This document shows, piece after piece, positions 33,844 to 45,510 of a stretch of 64,000 nucleotides of DNA. The notes beneath the pieces are model-generated. The model did not search any database. It saw only the letters and a program-made list of their open reading frames with translations, and was not told the origin of the DNA. The stretch is taken from NCBI GenBank assembly GCA_003313425.1, contig NHZP01000050.1:124001-188000 (forward strand), read 5' to 3'. Origin of the DNA: Pseudopyrenochaeta lycopersici (lineage: Eukaryota; Ascomycota; Dothideomycetes; Pleosporales; Pseudopyrenochaetaceae). Made by a program: the position numbers and the translations under genes. The first letter of the stretch is position 1; each line of letters starts with the position of its first letter.

Positions 33844-35382
33844 GCCGGGGCGGTGCCTTATGTATCCGCCAAGCGGGGAACAGTGCAAAGCGCCGCACGT
33901 GCATTTAATCTTCCTATGTATACTCTTCTGCTGTGCGTGTTGGGGAGGTTGATCTTTTGCCACTTTGCAACACAAAGTGGCTGAGCTTTAATAATTGAGC
34001 ATTACGTGGTTGACTGTGGATATATATGTAGAATGGTAATGAAGATGATTTGACTCTTAATGTTTGCCACTGCTAGCAGGGAGGATTGCCGTCCCGCTTC
34101 GGTTATAAGGTTGTGAGGTGGCGAATCTACCAGAGGTGAGCTGGCAATGGGGAGGTACAATTTGATCACAAGGCTGCGAAGCTTAAGTCGGTCAGTTGCT
34201 GAGGATTTGCACAGCCATAGGTCTCACAGCCGCAACCCTGCCCTGTTAGATTACGGTACGATTACGTAGCAACTCTGTACTAGGTAAAGTTAGTAACCGT
34301 TCTAACTAGAGGTAGTAACTAGGTTAGCGATTTCTAAATAATTTGAACGCCCCTAGTAACACTACAGCTAATTATTACTACTTAATAGTGCTATCAGATT
34401 ACGTAGATTTAATAGAGACGCTTAAAGGTTTACAATATTAGTGTAAGCGTAGTAGCAGCCTTCTAGTTTGTAAGGTTTGTTGTTATTTAAAATAATACCC
34501 CCTACGAAGTATGTAGTAAGGCGCCCGCGCAAGCGTAAATTATATGGAAGTAGGCTAGTAGCGCTTAAGACATATTCTAGGTATATAACCTAAGGAGGGC
34601 ATGAAAAGATTTAAGACGCGTGGAAAAGTTCTGTAGCTTTGAAATAGAAGTACCAATAGCTTTTGGTTACGGCGGTTGTTCCGTTACGCGTAGTACTGGA
34701 GGAACCCAGCTATGCTATTGTCCAACCGCCCAAATCCGACATTGCAAGTTCAAACACAGTGATCCCCATCAACGTGTTATTTAGAGTTATTTAAGTGCAC
34801 TGGTAATTACAACCTAGATCCTTGCGACTGTGAAGTAGGTCGTGACTATGCTACAGCTAGATGCGGGGAACCGTAGACCTACAGTGAAATATCGCAACTT
34901 TCGAAGGCAGAGGTGAGATCGCTTAGGTGAAAGACTGGTAAAATCTTCTCAACAAGAGCATAAATCGATCTCATATCAATGTCAAGGACAATGAGCACGT
35001 ACTTTTCTATAAGTACAAAACCTGAACCCCCTGGACGTCGAGCATACGTACCTAGTTTCTTTTTATAATCAAAATCACGATCTACCCTCACCGGAAACCT
35101 TTAATTTTTAATCAAACAAAATTTTTATTATCTGCTTGTCGATAGTTGATGGCCAAATCCCCGTCTTGCGCCTGCATATTTAGCCTACCAATGGAGGCTG
35201 GATATTAACAGCTGCGTCCAACCCACAAAAGACTGACCCTATCTCTATAGCCGCACGATTGACGTCAATTTACCCGCCCCCTATGATGCTACTCATATAG
35301 AGCTGTCTCTGCCGCTCACTAAGCCCTAGGCTATACTCCACATTTATGCTTCGCTTTTACCGCGCTTTCCGTTAATACCTCC
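33844..35382. other. Intergenic with RIP-like AT-rich relic
   Basis: No gene is supported. From about 34240 to 34640 the sequence is dense in CTA/TAG/TAAT words and stops, like RIP-damaged transposon sequence. It has fairly sharp edges against more balanced flanks. No inverted repeats or transposase motifs could be identified by eye. The stretch at 35080-35130 is A/T-rich. Confidence 0.45.
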
Positions 35383-36426
35383 ATGAAGCAGAATTATTAC
35401 ACCAACTTGGGTCCTGTAGGCTATTTCAACGAAGAAGAATGTACCGTAACGGTCGGGCGTGGCCACGTGAAATTTTATATCACGGTCAAAATGGCTCAGA
35501 TCACGGGCACCGGCTTTGGGGAAAAGCTTCTACATAAGATAAGGCTAAGCCGAGGGTACCACTCTGGCAGTATCCCCCCACACTTGAACCCTGTCCATCT
35601 GATCTATCAATACTGCCTCCCTATTCTTGAAGGACTGGCGCCGCAGAAGACGCTTTGAGACCTCAGCCTCGAATGCTTTTTACATTCGCCCACCTACTAT
35701 CTCAAGCTTGTTTCTGCTGGGATAAATCAAGATATTCGTATAGATGGGGAGGACAAGTGTACGTATACACCTGCTTTTTCGATGTCTCCTATGCACGCCG
35801 TCGACCTACCCGAGCCATGCAGAGCGGTCCCGCAATTTTGGTGGAGCAAGATATGGATATCACCTTCAAGAGACGCTGAAAAATCTCTAGATTCAGCCCA
35901 GGGCGAAGTCGTTACGGCGGATGGTGTCAAGATGTGGTTCAAGCCGCGACTGCAAGCACGCTAACCGGAATTCAAACGCGAGCTCCAGATGATGTCACGC
36001 ATCAACGACGTTGGTATAATACCTCAGATCCGGGTTCCGGAACTAAAAGGTATCGTAGCGTCGGGCGACAGCGGAGAAATGATCATGGGCTTGCTAATGA
36101 CGCTGATCACCTCATCGAAAATAGGGAAAGACTTGAGAAGCCCGGAAATTCAAACAAAGATCGAATTTTACAAGAAGTGGGAAGAACAGGTTACTACTAT
36201 TGTCCGGGAGTTGCATGCGCATGATATTGTATGGGGAGACGTTAATCCGTCAAATATTATTATTGATGAGGAGATGAATGCCTGGGTTATCGATTTTGGC
36301 GGTATGAACAATGCGGAGTTTGTGGATGACGATTATCGCGAGACTGTCAAGGGTGACGCGCAGGGCATACAGAGGCTGTTCCGGGAATGGTTGCCGAGTC
36401 GCTATCACAAGGAGGCCACAGACTAA
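35383..36426 (+). pseudogene. Protein-kinase-like gene broken by two nonsense codons
   Basis: One frame is coherent over 347 codons but contains TGA at 35656-35658 and TAA at 35965-35967. The protein reads through these stops without a shift (for example L-A-P-Q-K-T-L-stop-D-L-S-L-E; K-P-R-L-Q-A-R-stop-P-E-F-K-R-E-L). The C-terminal third is kinase-like: H-A-H-D-I-V-W-G-D-V-N-P-S-N replaces the HRDxxxxN catalytic loop and V-I-D-F-G-G replaces DFG. This matches a family of fungal atypical kinase-like or phosphotransferase proteins whose targets are unknown. Introns do not explain the stops well, although a CTAAC at the second could mimic a branch site. The rest of the frame is well preserved, so inactivation looks recent, unless the stops are read through. 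Confidence 0.65.
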
Positions 36427-37329
36427 TTGACAATGCCGAATAAATCCAAGCAGGTGACTATAAATACCGCTCCAAGATAGAGGTACTCACCAACATCCGC
36501 AAGACATCTCTACTTGGGAACAGACCAGCACTATCGGCACGCGGTAAAGAGCAGGAACAGCAGTGTATACAGAGGCTCTCATAAGGCTTTCATGAAACTA
36601 GGCAGCTTTCATCAATATAATGAAATGATTTCTATGTGCTGTATGTTGTGTCCATTCATTCTTCATTTCCGTCATATCTGTAAATATCCACCTCGTCATC
36701 TAGAAACACCCCCCCAGAACTTGAAGTTGACCTCCTGGAAAGACTGGAACAGCCCTACAGCAGCATGTTGCTTAAAACAAGGCCAGTGAGGGTTACATCT
36801 ACAAAGTAGAATCAACCAGGCTATCGCTAGATCTAGACCATGCAATTCAGAGGAGGCTTCACCGCACGCCGTGTGTAGATGGATAAAGGAAAGTTCTAGT
36901 ACAGCACCATTCACTAAAACGCGATAGAACTCGTTGTCCGTTCACTTCCAGTGCACTTTCAGTACGGCAAAATTGCGCTAGAAATCCCCAGTCTCTGAGC
37001 AGCAAACGTCCCTGTGCGCCGACCGAAGCGTTATGTTGTACAACTCAAGACGAAATGATTACCGCTGCGCATGGTAAATTCCGAAGACGCCTCTGCTCTA
37101 TCTTCGCAGTCTTGATCGAAAGCTCAGCCCCAACCTAAAAAAGCCATGCATGCACATGCGTTTCGGCCCCACTGTCAGCCTTGTCAATGTTGTTTTTCTG
37201 GTTGGCAATCCGCAAGCATGGCGCAGCCTCGCCCCACGCCTAATGCTAAAATGATCGACAGTCTCCTGAATGCTATTTAAAACTACGATAACTGCTCCCC
37301 TTCCTTGACCTCACGGCGGTAGAGACACT
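36427..37329. other. Intergenic, no supported gene
   Basis: Contains the promoter of the DUF6536 gene. Short frames (for example 36514-36789) have no recognisable motif. Nothing else was seen. Confidence 0.45.
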
Positions 37330-39659
37330 ATGGACCCAAACACCGCAACACGCCCTGAGTCGACTCAATATCACCACCTCACAGCTTCTTCGACGGCCTT
37401 AAATCACAGTACAGTCCAGGATGACTTGGATGACTATGAGGTAGTTGAAATGGGACCGCTACAGTCTGGGCAGATCCAATGGCAAAGCGCGCCCAATGCT
37501 TCATCGCGCCGCGCATCGGACGCCAGCTTGGCATCGAATGCGTCTACTCAGAACCAATCATCGAGGCTCACGATCATCAAACAATCCATTGAACAGGTAT
37601 CCGGATTTACGAAAAAACTTGATTCAACGCTTAATCAGCGGCTGCGACGAAGCAGGTTCTATGGATGGCGCATGGGAGTACTGTTTGGCAGTTGTATGTC
37701 TGTCTTTGTTCTTTGCTGTAATGTTGCTTTCATCATCATCGGAGGCAATGTCAACTCTGGGTATGACAGAGATGGAGTTTCAGATATTATGTTCGGTCAG
37801 GCCACTGCCATTTCACGGTGGAGTACGTTCTTTCACTTTTTGATCAATCTGTTCAGCACGATACTGCTTGCTGCCAGCAACTACACCATGCAGGTACTGA
37901 GCTCACCAACACGATCTGATATCGACCGCGCGCACTCTAAAGGCGACTGGCTCGACATTGGTCTACTGAGTGTGCGTAACCTTCGACGTATACCCCCGAG
38001 GACGTATGGCTCTCTGGTTCTTGCTGGCAGTATCTTCAGTTCCTCTCCATCTCTTGTTAGTATTGAAATCATCGCTTCAACATATCATGCCAACTAACGG
38101 AGCTCAGCTACAATGCAGCTGTTTTTCAGATCGCAACTTTTAATGAATATAACGTCAGGACCATCGAGGCCAGATCCGATGCCTATTATGCGTTGAATGC
38201 CAGCTCATTCAGCAATGAGAGCTACACCGCGGAGTACAGAAAACTCAACAACAGTCAGTGGCTGGGCATATACAACACCAAGTACGTTTCGGATTACGGT
38301 GATTTGCACCTTATTATTGATCGCGTTGCTTTTGATATGACACAGAGTGAGATGATCATTTCAACGTCGGATTACTGGCCACTGGAGATTAGGTCTTGTG
38401 ATGTGTCCATGGTCCAGGCGATTACGGCTGAGTCGCCGCCTTGGGTGAACTATACACTTTTCGCTCGTTTGGCTACTCCCCAAATTTCGACAAATGCAAC
38501 ATGGCCAAGCTCCGCCCGCGTAACCGAAAGCTTCTCGCGAATTATAGACCCTCGGAGTCGTATCCAGATGAGTCGAGATTTCATGATCGTAGTGGTTTCC
38601 TTTAACGTACTGAAGCTGGCCATCATGTTGTGGGTCCTCATCACAGATAAATCGGAATATTTAGTCACCCTCGGTGATGCCGCGGCATCGTTCCTGGATT
38701 CTCCAGATCCCTGCACGTACAGGCAGTGCACGCTAAGCAAAGATGAAATGCAGTGGACCCTCGGTTTCCGTCCATACCATGCTCCAGAAGGCGAAGATAT
38801 GGACAGACTTCAGCTTCGCCTTGACGGTGCATGGCTGCCAACTTCTACACGATATTTTGCCTCCCTCCCTTCGGACCGGCAGGTCTTCTTTGCAATTTTG
38901 TAAGTTTTTCGTTGCTCCTTTCTTATCTTGACACTAAAGACTGCAAGATTTTGCATCGTCTTGGCCGCTAATGTGGTCATGCCATTTGCGCACTCAACGA
39001 TGAAATCCTGGGGTACCGCCTCCGAAGACGTTCTACCTTTTGCTGGCGATATCCGATTGAATGCTTGGATGGTCAACTCACCGCAGATCATACTTTCTTT
39101 CTGCTACCTTGGCCTTAACAGTATCTGCACGTTTGTATCAAGTGCAGAAGAGTGGAACAATCTTGCTCGATTACGACGAGGCCTTCGAGTTACACAGCCC
39201 AAGGGTGAACACCGCAGTACCTACTTCTTGCAGCTTCCGTATAAGTGGGCGATACCGCTAGTCTTAGTAAGCGGCATTTTGCACTGGATGCTGTCGCAGA
39301 GCTGTTTCTTGGTGCGGCTCGACATGATCAACCGCAATGGAAACGTAGTCGCTGGCAAGTCAAAGTCAGCTTGTGGCTTTTCCTCTCTCAGTCTTCTTAT
39401 CTTCTTTATTACCGCTCTTCTTCTGGTTTGTGCTATCGGTTGGGCAGGGCTGCGACATATGCAGCAGAAAATGCCCGCCGCAGCGTCATGCAGCCTTGTC
39501 ATCAGCGCCTCATGTCATCCAACCAAAAGTGATGATGGTGTAGAATTAAAGAAGGTAAAATGGGGCGTCGTGGAACAGGGAGAGAGGCAAAGCTTTGAGC
39601 ATTGTTGCATTTCCTCGGGACGTGTTAAAAGGCCTGAGGTTGGAAAGACGTACTACTAA
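37330..39659 (+). CDS. DUF6536-type multi-pass membrane protein
   Basis: Exons 37330-38055, 38103-38899 and 38948-39659 give 744 residues. The first junction is the least certain: donor GTTAGT at 38056 with acceptor at 38101-38102 restores the conserved Y-N-A-A-V-F, and other nearby pairs are possible. The second intron (48 bp, GTAAGT...GCAAG) restores L-F-C-I-V-L-A-A-N-V-V. A disordered N-terminus of ~110 residues is followed by a first helix (M-G-V-L-F-G-S-C-M-S-V-F-V-L), then S-N-Y-x-M-Q-x-L-S-x-P-T-R-x-[DE]-[IV]-D-R-A-H-x-K-G-x-W-L-D-I-G, the hallmark of DUF6536. About six more helices follow and a soluble tail. It lies in the plasma or an internal membrane; no function is known. Confidence 0.85.
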
Positions 39660-40455
39660 ACGAGAAGTGAACTTGGTTGGAATTTTAGCATACTTCCGGC
39701 ACCTGTTCACCAACATGAAGTCCTACAGCAGGTAAAAAGATGGGGGGGACTATCTGTCGGTGCATCAATCTTGGGTGCATCCAACGAGACTGATGCGAAT
39801 GCACACTCTGATAGTACCAATCGTGCAAGCAACAGTCAAATGCCATTATGAATTGACAACACAATTCGAGAGGATATTGTGGCTGGGTATATACACAAGT
39901 TGGATGTGAATATTAGCTGGAAGGTGGAAATTTTAGACAATCTGAGCTTGTATCACAGCTATGGTGGTGAAGTACATTGCGAGACAAGCGCGATTAGAGA
40001 CATGAATAGGTGATGGTCGGGGATGGAACATTTGGGAAATATACGTTGAGCTAATAGTGCAGCAAGATGTGTAATGTTTGTAGTTTCAATCTGTACCAAG
40101 GTTCTCAAAATAGAAAGCTATTTGCTCAGGTGCACCTTTAAAGATATTCTGCTAAGATAAATTATAGATAACGAATCGAATGTGAAATAGGCTTGCAGCA
40201 TACATGTTTGAGCCTTTCTTTCCTCTGTTGTACACTAAGGGTGAAAGTCACACCAAAATCACAAATCTCATCCGACATATTACGTCTTGAATATTTCAGT
40301 GTATAAGACTCCAGTGCAATTTCTGGAAGCTTTTAGGATCATCGTCGCTCATTGCCAGGCTCTCAGAGCACGCTTTCCTCGTCGCTGGCACATACTTTCC
40401 AGACCGAACTCAATCTCACCATTGCTACTCCACTCCACTATCAATAACTAACAAA
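39660..40455. other. Intergenic, nothing recognised
   Basis: The 3' flank of the DUF6536 gene and the promoter of the following gene. No ORF of note. A short G-run lies at 39743-39749. Confidence 0.45.
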
Positions 40456-42099
40456 ATGAGCACCACTGAAAGCGCGATCCTTGACGGTACTCTCAGCAAC
40501 GAAGAATCTCTGGCGGAGCTGCGAAAGCGAAGAGACAGACTCGCCGCTGGCACAGACCTGCCGCCTGATCTTCAAACCCGCGGGTTAGTGGCATTCGATG
40601 TTGCCTTAGATACTGACGTGCCGAATGCGATTTTCACCGGACAACGCGTAGTCACTATCCTTCAAAGTACGCTGAGAGCTATTGGGTTGCTTTACCTGGA
40701 AAACGACCAAAGGAAAGCCAATACTGCCTCATGGAACAGTGAGGGCATAGCGTTGTTACATTTGCGCTCAGGAAGTTCTCAGCATTTGAGTAAGGTATTA
40801 AATATGCGAAATGATCCACCACCAGCATATACCGACGCTATTGATAATATGTACCCTGGCAGATCTGACTCTTATGCCCGTAGAGTCGATGCTGCTATTG
40901 CCGCCAGAAGAAGAAGAAGATTCCTCACTCACCATAAGTCGAAGAAGGTGGCAAAGGTGTCGAAGCCTAGTACAGGAAGGATGCTCGATGAACTACAGGA
41001 CAGGAACAAAGTGACACTTCATTCAACGGAACATGAACACGCAGCCTTTCTTCCACATTTTGCAACATGGCCAGCAAATACCACGCAAAAGTCACAGTCA
41101 CCCGCTCGAGTACGTAGTTTATGGTCCCTATGCTTGAGTGGGAAAGCTAACCTAGCATAGGTCGAAGGCGCTTATGACAAACAAGGCTATGAAGGGAAAT
41201 CATATCAGAACAATGAGTCCGACTACCAGACTCGCCCAAGCTTGATCGTCAAACTTCGTCTGCCTACAGAATCCAGTTCCTACTCTCTGTCAAGCGAGTG
41301 TACAAAAAAGCCACGACGCAAGTACCGCAAGAAGCGCAAAAGTGAAGAGTTCGTCACTCCAGACCTAGACGACGAAGAACTAGATGTGCAAAAAACATCC
41401 TTCAAAACTCCTCTCACGCCAACCAACACATACCAACCCTCCCCATCTTCCCAGCGCAAACGCCGCACACACCGCACTCGAGCCGCGCCCTCCACACCCC
41501 TCCGCACCCCCAAATCCTCCTGGGACACAGAAACCGAAAGCACATCCTCAACATCAACCGACGCCTTACAAACCCTGCCCTCCATTCCCGCCACACCTCT
41601 CCCACAACCGCACCACCACTACCCTCGCACTACACCGGCGTTCCCGCCCTTCCCCAAAATGCCGCACAGGAACATCGCGCCCTTCCACAAAGGCGCAACG
41701 ATAGCGCTGGAAAATATCCTCGAAGACGCCCGGGCTGATCCGTCGGCGAGCCTGCTCGATCTGGTAGAGGAGCTGGAGGGGACGCAGCCGACGTGTACGG
41801 ATTGGGAGCGGAAGACGGTGTTGAAAGGGGGTTTGTGGGTGTTTGGTTTGTTGAGAGGGGTATTGGGGGATGATATGGTGGAGGTGGAGGGGGAGGGGGA
41901 GAGAGAAGGGGAAGGGGAAGGGGAAGGGGTGGCTGGTTTTGAGTTGGAGCGTGTTTGTGAGGATTTACAAGGGTGGGTGGATGGAGAGTTTGCGAGGGTG
42001 GGGAAGAGGTCCAGGTTCGTGGGAAAGGGTGTAAAGGATGGGTTTTGCTGGGGTAGGGATATTTGTAGGAATGATGGGGTGAATGAGGAGAGTTTATGA
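40456..42099 (+). CDS. Protein of unknown function, charged, two exons
   Basis: Exons 40456-41109 and 41161-42099 (intron GTACGT...GCATAG, 51 bp, branch GCTAAC) give 530 residues. The N-terminal part is helical and acidic (E-E-S-L-A-E-L-R-K-R-R-D-R-L). Basic runs follow (A-A-R-R-R-R-R-F near 40900 and K-P-R-R-K-Y-R-K-K-R-K near 41310), likely nuclear localisation signals. A Ser/Pro/Thr-rich segment comes next, then a C-terminal ordered block (L-L-D-L-V-E-E-L-E-G) with a G-E-G-E repeat encoded by GGGGAA units at about 41891-41930. No domain is recognised. Strong strand bias in the C-terminal part creates long antisense frames that I treat as shadows. Confidence 0.7.
41889..41931 (+). repeat. 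GGGGAA/GGGGGA microsatellite inside a coding region
   Basis: Imperfect hexanucleotide repeat encoding G-E-G-E-(R)-E-G-E-G-E-G-E. It is in frame, so copy-number changes would lengthen or shorten the acidic run without breaking the gene. Confidence 0.75.
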
Positions 42100-42902
42100 T
42101 GGGTTGAGAGATGTTTACAGGGACTACACACGGAAAAGTGACAATGCATGGAGGGTGACGCGATTTCAAAGGTGGTACTGGTAATGATTCATCTTGTTTT
42201 CTCAATGTGATACTGGAAATGTTTGTTTCCTTGTATTTACTCTTGCTAAATCCCTTGCCCTGTATCTCCTTGTTTGATATACTCTTGCCGCCGGAAGAAC
42301 CTCAGTCTCTTCATGTTGACTATGGCACTGGATGATATGGGAGAACATCTATGCGGACACTGTTATACATTTCTCTAGCTTCTTCGGAAAATTTAGCAAG
42401 TCCTCTCTGGTTTAGTAAGCGCATTCCCCAGATCGTAACAGCCAGTCCATCGGATGCATGCTGCCAACACTTTGACTTGAACTGAAAAATATTTTCTAAT
42501 TGTGCCGACCCGCGCCGCTCATCCTCAGGGCAAGTCGCGTCATGTCGTCCGAATGCGACCGGGACCGCGGTTGCTCAAATATATCATGATCTGTACTCGC
42601 AGCGCTAGTGGCAAAGACCCAGGTCCAGCCTTCCGGGGATGTCTTAATATGGGTTGTGGTAACCCCTGTTTCGGTCGAATTGGCCTGTGAAGATCGGCGG
42701 AATCAGCCGTGCGATTTTAGCGCCGTGTAGGGGTTCTGACTCGTATACTGCCGGCTATGGGTCGTACCGACGGACTTTGACTCAGGCTCGATTTGAGCAT
42801 TGTTGCTTTTGTTGATGAGACCCGTCATGTATATAATCGCAGCACAATAATAGTTAGACTCAGGGAAAGCTCTGAATTTGGTCGTATCAGTACTGCCACG
42901 CT
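42100..42902. other. Convergent intergenic spacer
   Basis: The 3' flanks of the unknown charged-protein gene (+) and the Zn2Cys6 gene (-) meet here. Short frames only, with no recognisable feature. Confidence 0.45.
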
Positions 42903-45510
42903 TCAGTGGGTCTGCAGCTGAGGCGGTCGGAAAAGTTGGTGGCTTTGATGTATCATGTTCTCGATGGTCTTCGCCTCGTTCATCTCAAAGTCTTGCATCA
43001 ATTGCACTTGTTGTTCTTGGTTCAGTCCATTGCCCCTGGCTTCTTCGCTCCACCCGGGGTTTAGATAATCCGCCACTTGGTAACCCTGATTCGCTGCGTA
43101 GGCTTCGTTGTAGAAGGACGATGATAGTGGCATTGTTGGCAAGCCATATTGTTCTGGCTGCGGCATGGAAAAGGTTGGGTTCCACTGAGGAAGCTCAGCA
43201 AAGGTGGTTGGGAGAGGCGTGAATGATGTTGTCGGCGCGTAGCTGTATATGGGTATGTTGGTATCAATGGATGATTTTGGACTCATATCAGTGTAAGGTG
43301 GCGGTTGTTGAGGGGATGTATGCAGTGAGGCGTGTTGTGCGTTTGGCGAGGTTGAGAAGGGGTTGGCAGCATTCGATTGATTGTTGCTGAAATTGAAATG
43401 CGGCTGGTTCTGATTTGTTAAGTAGCCGAACGGGGCAGTGACTTTGTCGGAAGGCGTGCTCACTGATGCAGTCGACGCCGTTGCCGGGCTCGTGGTCCGC
43501 GACCTATTGATACCATCCACAATGTTGCCCGACACTACAGATGCGGTATCCGAAGGTGATCCGGCGGCAATGGGTACGTCTCCGTCCTTGTCAAATATCT
43601 TCATGCAAGCATCAATGAGATTGTAATACAGCTCCATGGCGGATGCCACACCCGGCCAGCGCTCCGAAGAAAGCCTGATCGACTCCATAGCAACTTCTAG
43701 GTGTCCTTCTACTTCCTCGCGGCTGTGGACTCGGCGGACGTCGGAGTAGGATAGAGTCCAGAGCATTGTATTGATACACATAAAGATGGATTGAACGAAG
43801 ATCCAGGTCATGTCGACAGATTTGGTTTCGATCTGCTTTTGGGTCATGTAGATGTTGTATTGGCAAGCATCGTAGCAGTAGATGGCAGCCTGGATTGAGG
43901 GGCGCGGGACTTGAGGAGAAGGACGGAAGATGAAGACAACCATGGTGTTGTATCGTCCGACGAACCTGTTGCTAGGTTAGCTTGCATTAGCATGGACACG
44001 TTCAAGGCACTCACCAGACTTTGTTCAAGCCTGAGCCACCGTCCATCTCCGGGCTGGTGTCTCTCCAGGCTTCGATTTTGGCATGCATCTGGGCAAACCA
44101 AGGGTGCTGGTCATCTTTGGGCTCGGGCTTTTTGCGCTGATACAGCATCTTGCGAATCTCCAGCTGCAGGAGGCGCATCTTGTAGAAGTGGATGCCGATC
44201 CATTTCTTGAGCGAGGCTTGCGGGGCCGGCTTGATGCCTTCTCTTGTGATGTAGACATCGTCGACCAGCTCGCCAAAGAGGACGTCGATGTGTTCTCTGC
44301 GCGTTGCAAAGTGAGCAGGTCGTCCAAGGCTGTGTGACAGGCCATAGTCCATGGTCAGGATGGACCAGAACAGCCGACGACGCATGTCGACCTCGAGAGG
44401 ATCAGCAGCGCGGCCGCCAGGGCCCATGGTGATGGTCTTCTCTTCATGCAAGCCCAATGCTTGACAAAGCCTCACGCCAAGGCCCATGATGTAGTAGACT
44501 GCAGTTCTGGTTGGCGTGAGAAGCGAGTAGCCTGCAACTAGACCGAAGCACTGCAGGGTCTTGAGGTTCATTGGCTTAATGGCGGCCTCGAAGTACTTGA
44601 GGGCTGCGAGGTAGTAGCTGTCGGCAAGGCCTGCATACTGCGTGTCCATTTTCTGCAGGCTGATGGCAATGACCATGCGCAGACAGTAGTTTTGGTAGGG
44701 GTCTGTGGAGCCATTGTAGACTTCCTCGACGTCCTTGGTGAAGGTTGGCTCATGGAACAATGGGTACATGGGGTGCACTGTGCACGTGTTAGCAGGGAGA
44801 GAGGGGGGTGTTTGGTGGTGAGACCAGGGCTGTGGGTGCACCTGCCTTTGCAGTAGAACAGCTCGACTAGCAGGTTGGTGAGGTCTCTGTTGGGCAGGTC
44901 CTCAGCCGCAACGTCGCTTACGAGCGGGTAGACCTTGGACGTGGGGCGCTCGTCTTCCTGGGTGAAGGTGGCACGTATTGACTTTGCTCTTGCGTGCGGG
45001 ACGATTTCAGATATGCTCTTGGACTCGGTAAACTGCTTCGCCAACTGCATCACCAGCCGCGTGATTGTGATGCCGCTCGAGGGCCCCAGGAACTTGGACT
45101 CGTCCGAGTCCTGGACTCGCACCGTGGCGGCCCCCCGCATGACGTCCTCTGGGTCTGGCTCGACATCATCACGCTCGAGGTCTGCCAGCTGCTGCTCGAG
45201 GTCGCGCACCTTGTGCTGCAGGTGGACGACATAATTGCGCGGAATCTTCCGCCCTTTGGTGGGGTCGTAGTACTCGCAGTGCGAGTTTGTTCGCTCGCAG
45301 GGGCCGCACCGGGGCAGGCCGGGGTCGCATCGTGTCTTGCGCTGCGGGGGGTCAGTGGCAGGCGCAGTGAAGAGCAAGGCAGGAGCGTACCGTGCGGCAG
45401 CGGCAGCAGGCCGTCAGTGTGTGGGCAATGCGGCTCTGCCCTGTGGTGGCTTCCTCAGAGGGGTGCGGGGCCCCTTCCGCCTTTGTCTGCGTCGCAGTCG
45501 CGACTTCCAT
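42903..45510 (-). CDS. Zn2Cys6 transcription factor with Fungal_trans domain
   Basis: Exons 45510-45391, 45341-44846, 44777-44015 and 43965-42903 give 813 residues. The zinc cluster is assembled across the first intron: Cys35, Cys38, Cys45, Cys52, Cys55, Cys62 (A-C-C-R-C-R-T joined to R-K-T-R-C-D). A leucine-containing coiled coil follows (V-H-L-Q-H-K-V-R-D-L-E-Q-Q-L-A-D-L). The Fungal_trans middle domain includes H-P-M-Y-P-L-F-H-E-P-T-F and L-G-L-H. Intron 2 is GC-AG (donor AAAG|GCAGGT at 44845-44840), required to give Y-C-K-V-H-P-M-Y. The C-terminal ~250 residues are Ser/Pro/Gln/Asn-rich, a likely activation region. It is a nuclear regulator with unknown targets, transcribed away from another Zn2Cys6 gene. 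Confidence 0.9.

Noticed and set aside
33367..33975. 202-codon minus-strand ORF
   Set aside because: Antisense of the Cys/His-rich last exon of the 31642-33843 gene, with no motif of its own.
34740..34790. Possible tRNA B-box-like GTTCAAAC
   Set aside because: No matching A box or foldable cloverleaf could be seen around it.
41619..42205. Two long minus-strand ORFs (176 and 191 codons), Pro/Ser-rich
   Set aside because: They are shadows of the G-rich coding strand of the gene at 40456-42099; the plus frame has the better start, intron and nuclear localisation motifs.
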